DNA of 6,572 bases from an uncultured Fusobacterium sp. (GTDB lineage: Bacteria > Fusobacteriota > Fusobacteriia > Fusobacteriales > Fusobacteriaceae): positions 1-6,572 of the forward strand of contig UQQO01000116.1 in assembly GCA_900543175.1 (NCBI GenBank), given 5' to 3'. A program made the translations under genes and the position numbers. Shown piece by piece: positions 1 to 5,864 of the stretch. The number at the start of each line of letters is the position of its first letter. Within the stretch, counting starts at the first letter, position 1. A model generated the notes under the pieces. The model was not told the origin of the DNA. It did no database searches and saw only the letters and a program-made list of their open reading frames with translations.

Positions 1-83
1 ATAAAAGAAAGAGGAAGAGATAACAGGTAGACACTACCCCAAGAGGTAGACAAAAGTTTTTATTTTTTAAATTTTTATTTTTA

Positions 84-92
84 TGATATAAT
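84..92 (+). promoter_or_regulatory. Candidate extended -10 promoter
   Basis: TGATATAAT is a perfect TGnTATAAT extended -10 element (TATAAT at 87-92). The -35 position 17 bp upstream (64-69, TTTTTA) matches TTGACA at only 3 of 6 positions, so the call rests on the -10. Transcription would start near 98-99 and run into the terminator at 159-196. That gives either a transcript of about 100 nt or an attenuated leader for the downstream operon. AT-rich DNA produces such matches by chance, which limits confidence. Confidence 0.4.
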
Positions 93-158
93 ATTCAATA
101 TTGATAGACCTTTTGCAATATTCTTTTAGTTTTACATGGAAAATATTTTTATTTTAGT

Positions 159-196
159 AGAGCTTTTTGTTAATCTTTCCATAAAGCTCTTTTTTA
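159..196 (+). terminator. Intrinsic terminator in the upstream region
   Basis: AGAGCTTT (159-166) and AAAGCTCT (183-190) form a perfect 8-bp stem with a 16-nt loop, followed directly by a run of T ending at about 196. It has a U-tract only in the plus direction. It could end an unseen gene whose 3' end lies left of the window, end a short RNA starting near 98, or attenuate read-through into the carrier operon. The loop segment TTTCCAT (176-182) is complementary to ATGGAAA (136-142), so an alternative pairing exists. Confidence 0.65.
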
Positions 197-203
197 TTTT
201 CAA

Positions 204-245
204 CTACAAATTTTACTAATATTCCTTTTTGTTTGTAGGAATATT
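204..245. repeat. Two interleaved inverted repeats (pseudoknot topology)
   Basis: CTACAAA (204-210) pairs perfectly with TTTGTAG (232-238). AATATTC (218-224) pairs perfectly with GAATATT (239-245). The two stems interleave, which as RNA is an H-type pseudoknot arrangement. As DNA they are two overlapping palindromes just upstream of the -35 box at 259, a plausible operator position. The A/T-rich composition makes chance pairing possible, and no known motif is recognised. Confidence 0.4.
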
Positions 246-258
246 AATACTTTTTCTC

Positions 259-287
259 TTGACAGAGATTAAAATTTGTCTTATATT
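259..287 (+). promoter_or_regulatory. Sigma70-type promoter of the carrier-pepD operon
   Basis: A perfect TTGACA -35 box (259-264) is followed after 17 bp by TATATT (282-287), which matches TATAAT at 5 of 6. An alternative -10, TATTAT, lies at 284-289. The predicted start is near 294, giving a leader of about 115 nt before the TTG start at 409. This is the best promoter in the window and is correctly placed for the operon. Confidence 0.8.
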
Positions 288-291
288 ATAA

Positions 292-374
292 TTGTACATT
301 TTTTAGTACAAAACTATCAGTTTGTATTCAAAATAACATATTTTATTACAGAAGTACAAACTAACTAGTTTATG
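292..374 (+). promoter_or_regulatory. Leader with repeated GTACAAACT inverted repeats
   Basis: TTGTAC (292-297) and GTACAA (306-311) form an inverted repeat over the predicted start point. Four related segments follow: 1 = AGTACAAAACT (305-315), 2 = AGTTTGTATTC (319-329), 3 = GAAGTACAAACT (351-362), 4 = AGTTT (367-371). Segments 1:2, 2:3 and 3:4 are all complementary (2:3 with one bulged base), so 1:2 plus 3:4 excludes 2:3. Segment 4 ends 23 nt before the ribosome binding site. This could be a set of repressor operators or an RNA switch. No known riboswitch or T-box consensus is recognised. Confidence 0.5.
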
Positions 375-394
375 TTATATAAAAAATATTATAT

Positions 395-400
395 GAGGAG
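395..400 (+). promoter_or_regulatory. Ribosome binding site that fixes the TTG start
   Basis: GAGGAG lies 8 nt upstream of TTG at 409-411. The in-frame GTG at 400-402 shares its first base with this site and so cannot be the start it serves. The site therefore selects the TTG. Confidence 0.8.
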
Positions 401-408
401 TGATTATT

Positions 409-1920
409 TTGAGTCAAAAGAAAAAACGTGAATTCCCTACGGCATTTACAGTACTTTTTATCATCTTGATCTTAGCTGCAATTCTTACTTACATCGTTCC
501 TTCTGGAAAATTTTCTAGATTAACTTACGATGAATCAACTAGAGATTTCATTATAACAGATCACAATGATGAAACAAAAGCTATCCCAGCTACACAAGAG
601 GTTCTTAATGATCTTCATATTCAACTAGATCTTTCTAAATTTGAAGATGGAACTATCAAAAAACCTATTGCTATTCCTGGAACATATGTTCAAATTGAAC
701 AACAACCACAAGGTGTTGTAGATGTTATTAAATCTCCAATAATTGGGGTTATGGATTCCGTTGATATTATGATTTTCGTTTTAATTCTTGGTGGTATTAT
801 CGGTCTTGTTAATAAAGTTGGTGCATTTGATGCAGGTATAGGTGCACTATCTAAAAAAACAAAGGGTAAAGAGTTTATTCTAGTAGTTCTTGTTTTTGCC
901 CTTACTACACTTGGTGGAACTACATTTGGACTTGCTGAAGAAACTATAGCTTTCTATCCTATATTGATGCCTATCTTCCTTATCAGTGGGTTTGATGCAA
1001 TAACTTGTATTGCTGCTATCTATATGGGATCTTCAATAGGAACTATGTTCTCAACAGTAAACCCATTCTCAGTTGTTATAGCTTCAAACGCTGCTGGAAT
1101 TAACTTCACTAGTGGATTAAAATTTAGAATAGTAGTTTTAATTATTGGTTCTATAATTACTTTAGCTTATATGTATTGGTATGCTAAAAAAGTAAATCAA
1201 GACCCTAAAAACTCTCTTGTTTATGATGAAAGCGAAAGAATTAGAGAGCGTTTCTTAAAAGATTACGATCCTGATAAAGTTATAGAGTTTACTTTAAGAA
1301 GAAAACTAATATTCTTAGTATTTACAGTTGCTTTCTTAATCTTAGTTTGGGGAGTTGCTGTTGGTGGTTGGTGGTTCGAAGAGATGTCTGCTCTATTCTT
1401 AGGAGTTGCTATTATTATAATGGTACTTTCTGGACTATCTGAAAAAGATGCTGTTAATACATTTGTTGCTGGAGCAGCTGATCTTATAGGAGTAGTTCTT
1501 ACTATTGGACTTGCTAGAGCTATCAATATAGTTATGGACAATGGAATGATCTCTGACACACTATTAAACTACTCTATCAATATGATCACAGGAATGAGTG
1601 GAAGTCTGTTTGCTGTTGCTCAACTTGCAGTATTCTCATTCTTAGGATTCTTTATTCCTTCATCTTCAGGACTTGCAGTTCTTACAATGCCTATCATGGC
1701 TCCACTTGCTGACAGTGTTGGTCTATCAAGAGAGGTTGTAATCAACGCTTATAACTGGGGACAAGGATTAATGTCATTTATTACTCCAACAGGACTTATT
1801 CTTGTTACACTTGAAATGGCTGAAACTACATTTAACAAGTGGTTAAAATATATTATGCCTCTTATGATTATTATGGGAATCTATTCTATTGTAGCTCTTA
1901 TAATTGGAACTATGCTATAA
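409..1920 (+). CDS. yfcC: YfcC-family membrane carrier (DcuC-like, IT superfamily)
   Basis: A polytopic inner-membrane protein of 503 residues beginning MSQKKKREFP. The upstream in-frame GTG at 400 overlaps the ribosome binding site. The basic N-terminus leads into a first membrane helix (about 11-30) ending in the IVPSGK turn typical of YfcC proteins, then an extracytoplasmic stretch (about 33-115). Further hydrophobic segments lie near 118-137, 156-175, 180-210, 239-258, 300-318, 325-341, 352-372, 398-435, 455-470 and 482-500. Gly- and Ser-rich re-entrant-type motifs sit at GGTTFGLAEET (169-179) and FFIPSSSGLAVL (414-425), and N and T residues recur at NWGQG (449-453) and TPTG (459-462), as expected for paired transport hairpins. 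Family members are annotated as C4-dicarboxylate or basic amino acid carriers, and streptococcal ArcD is related. The adjoining dipeptidase favours amino acids or short peptides here, by inference. The substrate cannot be read from the sequence. Confidence 0.88.
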   Translation: MSQKKKREFPTAFTVLFIILILAAILTYIVPSGKFSRLTYDESTRDFIITDHNDETKAIPATQEVLNDLHIQLDLSKFEDGTIKKPIAIPGTYVQIEQQPQGVVDVIKSPIIGVMDSVDIMIFVLILGGIIGLVNKVGAFDAGIGALSKKTKGKEFILVVLVFALTTLGGTTFGLAEETIAFYPILMPIFLISGFDAITCIAAIYMGSSIGTMFSTVNPFSVVIASNAAGINFTSGLKFRIVVLIIGSIITLAYMYWYAKKVNQDPKNSLVYDESERIRERFLKDYDPDKVIEFTLRRKLIFLVFTVAFLILVWGVAVGGWWFEEMSALFLGVAIIIMVLSGLSEKDAVNTFVAGAADLIGVVLTIGLARAINIVMDNGMISDTLLNYSINMITGMSGSLFAVAQLAVFSFLGFFIPSSSGLAVLTMPIMAPLADSVGLSREVVINAYNWGQGLMSFITPTGLILVTLEMAETTFNKWLKYIMPLMIIMGIYSIVALIIGTML

Positions 1921-1939
1921 TAGATAAGAGGTGATATTT

Positions 1940-3379
1940 ATGAGAAAATTAGTTGGCGTAAAACCAGAAAGAGTTTTTTATCATTTTGAAGAGATTTCTA
2001 AAATTCCTAGAGAATCATACCATGAAAAAGCTATCAGTGATTATCTAGTTGAATTTGGTAAAAAACTTAATTTAGAAACTTATCAAGATAAATACTATAA
2101 TGTTGTTCTTAGAAGAAAGGCTACTCCTGGATATGAAAATACTCCTGGAATAGTTATTCAAGGGCATATGGACATGGTATGCGAAAAAGAAAGTGATAGT
2201 AACCACGATTTTAGAAAAGACCCTATTGATCTAATAATAGATGGAAATAGATTAAAGGCTAATAAAACTACTCTTGGTGGAGATAATGGAATTGCTATTG
2301 CTATGGGAATGGCAATTTTAGAAGATGAATCTATCAAATGTGGAACTATTGAGCTTCTTGCTACTACTTCTGAAGAGATAGACTTAAATGGAGCTTTATC
2401 TCTTGAGCCAAATATTTTAAAAGGAAAGATGTTAATTAATATTGACTCTGAAGATGAGGGAGTGATTACTGTTGGTTCTGCTGGGGGAGTTGAAATTGAT
2501 ATTCTTCTTCCAATAGAAAAAGAAACTTTAACAGATGTTAACCTATACACTCTTTCTCTTGAAAAATTACAAGGTGGACACTCTGGAGTTGAAATTAATC
2601 AAAAAAGAGGAAATGCAAATAAGATTTTAGCAGAAGTTCTTCACAATTTAAAAACTTTAACTGATTATAGCCTTGTAGAAGTTTTTGGTGGAAGTAAAGA
2701 CAATGCTATTCCTAGATCTGGAAAAGTTATTTTAGCTTCTTCAAAAGATATTAAAGATATAACAACTAAAGTTGTTGATGAAGTAAAAGCGAAATATGTA
2801 TCTTTTGAATCTGAAATGAGTTTTACTTTAGAAGCTACAACTGCTAAAGAAGTTTCTGTTCTTTCTAAGAAAACTCTTGATAGTTATATAAAAACTATTG
2901 AAGAGATTCCTACTGGGGTTAACACTTGGATGAAAGAGTATCCTGAGATTGTTGAATCTTCAGATAACTTAGCAATAGTTAAAACATTAGATGAAAATAT
3001 CAATATTATTGTATCATTAAGAAGTTCTGATCCTGAAGTTCTTAATGAGTTAAAAGATAAAATTGCTTCTATTTTAAAAGAAAACAATGCTTCATTTGAA
3101 TTTTCAGCTGGTTACCCAGAATGGAAATTTAGAGCTGAATCTAAATTGAGAGAAAAGGCTTTAGAAGTTTACAAAAAACTTTACAATAAAGATATGAAAG
3201 TTGAAGTTATTCATGCTGGACTTGAGTGTGGAGCTATCTCACAAAACTATCCTGATATTGATTTTATCAGTGTTGGACCAAATTTAAGAGATGTACATAC
3301 TCCTAGTGAATATCTTGAAATAGACTCTACAGAAAGAGTTTATAACTATGTTGTTGAACTTATCAACTCATTAAACTAA
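1940..3379 (+). CDS. pepD: M20C aminoacyl-histidine (Xaa-His) dipeptidase PepD
   Basis: A cytoplasmic dizinc dipeptidase of 479 residues, the usual PepD length, hydrolysing dipeptides such as carnosine-type Xaa-His. The start is ATG 1940, preceded by AAGAGGTG at 1926-1933. The in-frame GTG at 1931 lies inside that site and is rejected. Every expected active-site residue is visible: H76 and catalytic D78 in GHMDMV (75-80), bridging D115 in GGDNG (113-117), general base E145 and ligand E146 in TTSEEID (142-148), D169 in NIDSEDEG, and H453 in RDVHTPSE. H214 in QGGHSGVE lies in the lid or dimerisation domain, and E429 is in HAGLECG. No signal peptide is present. It follows the carrier by 19 nt without a promoter, so the two are co-transcribed. 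Release of free amino acids from imported peptides is the likely role. The exact peptide preference is not readable. Confidence 0.93.
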   Translation: MRKLVGVKPERVFYHFEEISKIPRESYHEKAISDYLVEFGKKLNLETYQDKYYNVVLRRKATPGYENTPGIVIQGHMDMVCEKESDSNHDFRKDPIDLIIDGNRLKANKTTLGGDNGIAIAMGMAILEDESIKCGTIELLATTSEEIDLNGALSLEPNILKGKMLINIDSEDEGVITVGSAGGVEIDILLPIEKETLTDVNLYTLSLEKLQGGHSGVEINQKRGNANKILAEVLHNLKTLTDYSLVEVFGGSKDNAIPRSGKVILASSKDIKDITTKVVDEVKAKYVSFESEMSFTLEATTAKEVSVLSKKTLDSYIKTIEEIPTGVNTWMKEYPEIVESSDNLAIVKTLDENINIIVSLRSSDPEVLNELKDKIASILKENNASFEFSAGYPEWKFRAESKLREKALEVYKKLYNKDMKVEVIHAGLECGAISQNYPDIDFISVGPNLRDVHTPSEYLEIDSTERVYNYVVELINSLN

Positions 3380-3386
3380 TCTATTG

Positions 3387-3422
3387 AGCTACACTTTATA
3401 GCTATAAGGTGTAGCTTTTTTT
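3387..3422 (+). terminator. Strong intrinsic terminator after pepD
   Basis: AGCTACACTTTAT (3387-3399) pairs with 3404-3416 to give a 13-bp stem containing one G-U pair and an AGCT loop (3400-3403). A seven-T run follows (3416-3422). It begins 8 nt after the pepD stop and ends the carrier-pepD operon. Confidence 0.92.
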
Positions 3423-3552
3423 ATTATATGTTCATTATAAACTATAATTTATCTAGCTAAGCTAGGTCCTCTAATATATCGTTAGTTTTACAGCAAAGTA
3501 CTTTTGTTATTTGCGATTATTAGTCAAGTTAAGTTATCAAAACTTATATTTT

Positions 3553-3779
3553 AAATATCAGCTAAATTCCATGTCAAAGAATAAAGAGAGAGTAATACTC
3601 ATCTGACTAAAATTCCAAAACTCGACTTCGTCTCAAACACGTCGGAATTTTTAGCGTCAGATTTCGTGACTCTCCTTTCATTGATGTTTACAGGACTCCG
3701 ATAAATCTTCGCCTGTATCTCAAAAGTAATAGTCGTTTGCACTCCTTTACTTTTGGAAATTCCATTTTAGCTGATATTT
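3553..3779. repeat. Palindromic sub-element 1 (three-armed)
   Basis: AAATATCAGCTAAA (3553-3566) and 3766-3779 form a perfect 14-bp inverted repeat, and TTCC (3567-3570) pairs with GGAA (3755-3758). Inside are three arms. Arm A (3583-3678) has AAAG/CTTT and GAGAGT/ACTCTC at its base, then ATCTGAC (3601-3607)/GTCAGAT (3656-3662) and TAAAATTCC (3608-3616)/3644-3653 with one bulge. Arm B pairs TACAGG (3689-3694) with CCTGTA (3712-3717) and CGA with TCG. Arm C pairs CAAAAGTAA (3721-3729) with TTACTTTTG (3747-3755). C's last base overlaps the TTCC/GGAA closing pair, so not all pairs form at once. Confidence 0.65.
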
Positions 3780-3813
3780 GATAAAGTGATGATTTTAAAA
3801 AATAAATTCTTCC

Positions 3814-3971
3814 TAACATCAAGTTGACGTAATTTGGAAGTGAATATTAGAAGCCCTCAGTGAAATGAAGTTAAGAAAATGCAACGTGTTTGAGCGAAGC
3901 GAGTTTTGCATTTTCAACGGAATGAGCCGTAGGGATTCTTTATTCACTGACATGGAGTCAAATTGATGTTA
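3814..3971. repeat. Palindromic sub-element 2 with GTTTGAGCGAAGCGAG loop
   Basis: TAACATCAAGTTGAC (3814-3828) pairs with GTCAAATTGATGTTA (3957-3971) at 14 of 15 positions. Moving inward, AGTGAATA (3839-3846) pairs with TATTCACT (3941-3948). AGAAGCCCT (3849-3857) pairs with AGGGATTCT (3931-3939) at 8 of 9. GAAAATGCAA (3875-3884) pairs perfectly with TTGCATTTTC (3906-3915). The apical loop (3885-3905) contains GTTTGAGCGAAGCGAG, which is noticeably richer in GC than its surroundings. The one-armed design differs from sub-element 1, but the loop is its reverse complement. Confidence 0.65.
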
Positions 3972-4032
3972 AAAATTATAAGTTTTGTAAACGTAAATTA
4001 GAATGATAAATTATAGTTTAGTAATTTAAAAA

Positions 4033-4060
4033 TCAGTACCTATAAATTTATAGGTACTGA
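4033..4060 (-). terminator. Terminator of the minus-strand operon (28-nt palindrome)
   Basis: A perfect self-complementary 28-nt palindrome with 14-bp arms (TCAGTACCTATAAA, 4033-4046). Read on the minus strand it is followed by five T, fitting an intrinsic terminator 9 nt beyond the TAG stop of the small exported protein. On the plus strand it has no U-tract, so it acts in one direction. Confidence 0.88.
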
Positions 4061-4069
4061 CTAATCTAA

Positions 4070-4483
4070 CTAATTATTTTTTTGAAGTTGTTGCTCAATA
4101 TTTTTTCTAGCTTCAAATCTACTTCTCATATTAGCTGTTCTCTCTTTTGTTTGTTCAGTTGCAATTTCACTGTTTATTCTTTCAATTTTTTTCCAGTCTG
4201 GAGTTTCTTTTATTAACTCTTTTCTAATTTCCAATCTTTTTTCATCAATTACAAGTCTTGCTCTTTCAGCTTCTGGATCTCTTCTAACTATTTCTTTTGG
4301 TCCTCCTAATTGTGGATCTCTTCTCGGTGCTCTTGGTCTATTTTGATCAACTACACAATTGTGATGGTATGATGCTCCACATGGTGCATAGTCACAGTTA
4401 TTATAATTATGGTGGTGTGGTCTAGCAAAAGATGTTGCTCCTACTACAAATAGCATAATCCCTATTAATGTCATTTTTTTCAT
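4070..4483 (-). CDS. Small secreted His/Cys-bearing helical protein, ZraP/CpxP-like
   Basis: A 137-residue exported protein of unproven function. The ATG at 4483 has a near-perfect ribosome binding site (TGGAGGG, 7 nt upstream). Residues 1-20 are a Sec signal peptide (MKKMTLIGIMLFVVGATSFA) with a signal-peptidase-I type site after SFA and no lipobox. The mature start is metal-ligand-rich: HHH at 23-25, HH at 40-41, and Cys 30, 35 and 43. A basic, proline-rich linker (about 48-66) leads to a charged, coiled-coil-prone helix (about 71-135). Within it, RKELIKETPDWKKIERINSE (87-106) resembles the PD-x-x-K/A-I pattern of ZraP/periplasmic heavy-metal-sensor proteins. The canonical LTxxQ motif of Spy/CpxP is absent. 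It lies 70 nt downstream of the histidine kinase on the same strand, with no terminator between, so it is probably co-transcribed. The likely role is a metal- or stress-binding periplasmic accessory of that kinase, by inference. Confidence 0.8.
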   Translation of the reverse strand: MKKMTLIGIMLFVVGATSFARPHHHNYNNCDYAPCGASYHHNCVVDQNRPRAPRRDPQLGGPKEIVRRDPEAERARLVIDEKRLEIRKELIKETPDWKKIERINSEIATEQTKERTANMRSRFEARKNIEQQLQKNN

Positions 4484-4553
4484 ATTTTATCCCTCCATTA
4501 TTTACTCTTTTATTTTATTATCTTCCTCTTTGTAATAAAAGAATAACATAATT

Positions 4554-5864
4554 TTATGACCTGAATATGTCAAAAAAGAATTTGAACTTTTTATCTTCAA
4601 TTGATATACCAAAATCTATTTTGTTTAACTCCATTATTTTTTTTACTATTGATAATCCCAATCCATTTCCATCTATCTTCTCTTCCTTTGCATTCTCTCC
4701 TCTTGTAAATGGTTCCCATAGATTATCAACACTATCTAGTTTGCCTTTTATACTATTTTCAATAAACAGTTTATTATCTTGTATATATACTTTTATAACA
4801 TCTTCACTTTTAGAATATTTTAAGGCATTGTGAACTAAATTATCAATAGCTATTCTAAAAATCTTTTCATCACATTTTATAGATATATCTGAAATAGCTA
4901 TATCCCATTCAATATCTTTTTCAAGCTCTAAAATCTCATATTTTTCTATACTATCCTTTAAAATCTCCTTAAAGCTTACATCTTTCATATCCAATTTTAT
5001 TCCAGGGGAAGAGAGTCTAGAAATTGTCAATAAATTTCCTACTAAATCATTCATATATGAACTCTCTTTCAATATAACCTTATAATATTTCCTCTGCTCC
5101 TGTTCCTCTTTTACTATTCCGTTAGCAAGAGCTTGAGCATGGGTGCTTATAACTGTTATCGGAGTTCTAAGTTCATGGGAAGCATTTGAGGCAAAAGACT
5201 TTAAATTTTCAATTGATAGATTTAGGTTATTAGACATAATATCTATATTTTTACTTAACTCCTCTATCTCATCTCCAGTATGAACATCTGTTTTTTCTGA
5301 GAAATCCAATACAGATATTTTTCTTGTAACACTGTTTAACTTTTCAATATTCATAGTTATTTTTTTAGAAAATACTCTTCCCACTAACATACTTAACATC
5401 ACTGAGACAACTGTTGTCAATACATTAAAAATACTCAACTCATGTTTATGAGAGTTCATTACTGATAAAGAGGTTCTCAATGTAAGATTTCTTCCATCTG
5501 GCAGTTTTTCACTATAAATTAAAAGTTTAATCTTAGCCTTAGTTACAGTTGCTATATTAAATCCTTCCTTTATATTCTCCTCTTCTCTCCTTCTCATATG
5601 CTGTTTATGCTCTCTTAATATAGCTATATCTATTCCCTCTTTATCTCTTAAATCCTCTTTATACTCATCTAACTCATCTCTACGCCTTTCAGCAATTAAT
5701 ATCTTAGCCTTTTCAGCAACTTTTAACATATTCTCTTTTTTTCTATAAAGATAAAAATCATCTAAAAAAAATATATTTAAAATATATCCTATTGAAACTG
5801 TAAAAATTACTATTGCCACTGAAAATATAAATATTTTTTGAAAAAAATTAATTTTTAATCTCAT
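4554..5864 (-). CDS. OmpR-system sensor histidine kinase
   Basis: A membrane-bound sensor kinase of 436 residues that phosphorylates the adjacent response regulator. Helix 1 (about 9-33) and helix 2 (about 147-165) bracket an extracytoplasmic domain (about 35-142) rich in charge, including REHKQHMRRREEE (84-96). A HAMP linker follows (about 163-215, with TGDEIEEL at 196-203). The HisKA domain has the H-box SHELRTP (229-235) with H230 as phospho-acceptor. The HATPase domain has the N-box DNLVHNALKYS (341-351), the F-box WEPFTRG (383-389) and the G2 box DGNGLGLSIVKKI (398-410). The DxGxG of the G1 box is missing; FIENSIKGKLDS (367-378) stands in its place. The ATG at 5864 is chosen over the TTG at 5867; neither has a good ribosome site, and the start overlaps the regulator's end by 17 nt, pointing to translational coupling. 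The signal is unknown. Confidence 0.92.
   Translation of the reverse strand: MRLKINFFQKIFIFSVAIVIFTVSIGYILNIFFLDDFYLYRKKENMLKVAEKAKILIAERRRDELDEYKEDLRDKEGIDIAILREHKQHMRRREEENIKEGFNIATVTKAKIKLLIYSEKLPDGRNLTLRTSLSVMNSHKHELSIFNVLTTVVSVMLSMLVGRVFSKKITMNIEKLNSVTRKISVLDFSEKTDVHTGDEIEELSKNIDIMSNNLNLSIENLKSFASNASHELRTPITVISTHAQALANGIVKEEQEQRKYYKVILKESSYMNDLVGNLLTISRLSSPGIKLDMKDVSFKEILKDSIEKYEILELEKDIEWDIAISDISIKCDEKIFRIAIDNLVHNALKYSKSEDVIKVYIQDNKLFIENSIKGKLDSVDNLWEPFTRGENAKEEKIDGNGLGLSIVKKIMELNKIDFGISIEDKKFKFFFDIFRS

Larger units (their letters stand above)
3438..4020. repeat. 583-bp nested inverted-repeat element, non-coding
   Basis: This block fills the gap between two converging operons and carries no credible reading frame. 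The outer arms TAAACTATAATTTATC (3438-3453) and 4005-4020 are a perfect 16-bp inverted repeat. Further in, CTAAT (3471-3475) faces ATTAG (3997-4001), CGTT (3480-3483) faces AACG (3990-3993), and CAAAACTTATA (3538-3548) faces TATAAGTTTTG (3977-3987). Two palindromic sub-elements sit inside (3553-3779 and 3814-3971), plus small hairpins at 3453-3465 and 3493-3514. All these pairs nest without conflict, so one strand could fold into a single multibranched structure. No target-site duplication is seen. It may be a MITE-like or composite intergenic repeat or a structured RNA. Similar GTTTGAGCGAAGCGAG intergenic repeats in Fusobacterium are recalled from memory only. Confidence 0.7.

Noticed and set aside
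1..30. Possible C-terminal tail of an upstream gene (frame 1 stops at 28-30, frame 3 stops at 21-23)
   Set aside because: Only seven to nine codons are visible in either frame, so neither can be told from chance. The weak CTACC/GGTAG hairpin at 34-49 has no adjacent U-tract.
1263..1559. Minus-strand open frame inside the carrier gene
   Set aside because: It is fully antisense to a well-supported membrane protein, is low in complexity, and has no ribosome binding site or family resemblance.
2158..2550. Minus-strand open frame inside pepD (another lies at 2884-3087)
   Set aside because: Both are antisense to the conserved catalytic core of pepD and have Ser/Ile-rich shadow composition.
3924..3931. 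GAGCCGTA resembling the start of group II intron domain V
   Set aside because: There is no 34-nt domain V hairpin with tetraloop, no matching 3' strand and no intron-encoded protein. The bases belong to the 3' side of sub-element 2.
3423..4032. CRISPR array, insertion sequence or tRNA in the intergenic block
   Set aside because: Repeats are inverted and nested rather than regularly spaced direct repeats. There is no transposase frame, no target duplication beside the outer arms (ATTA on the left, GTAAT on the right) and no cloverleaf.
4484..4553. Separate promoter or terminator between the kinase and the small exported protein
   Set aside because: A GATAAT-like -10 exists on the minus strand but has no credible -35. 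The TTTTATTA/TAATAAAA pairing is A/T only with no U-tract, so co-transcription is the simpler reading.
4567..4833. Plus-strand open frame opposite the kinase C-terminus
   Set aside because: It is a shadow of the HATPase domain; Phe/Ser/Ile-rich with no ribosome site.
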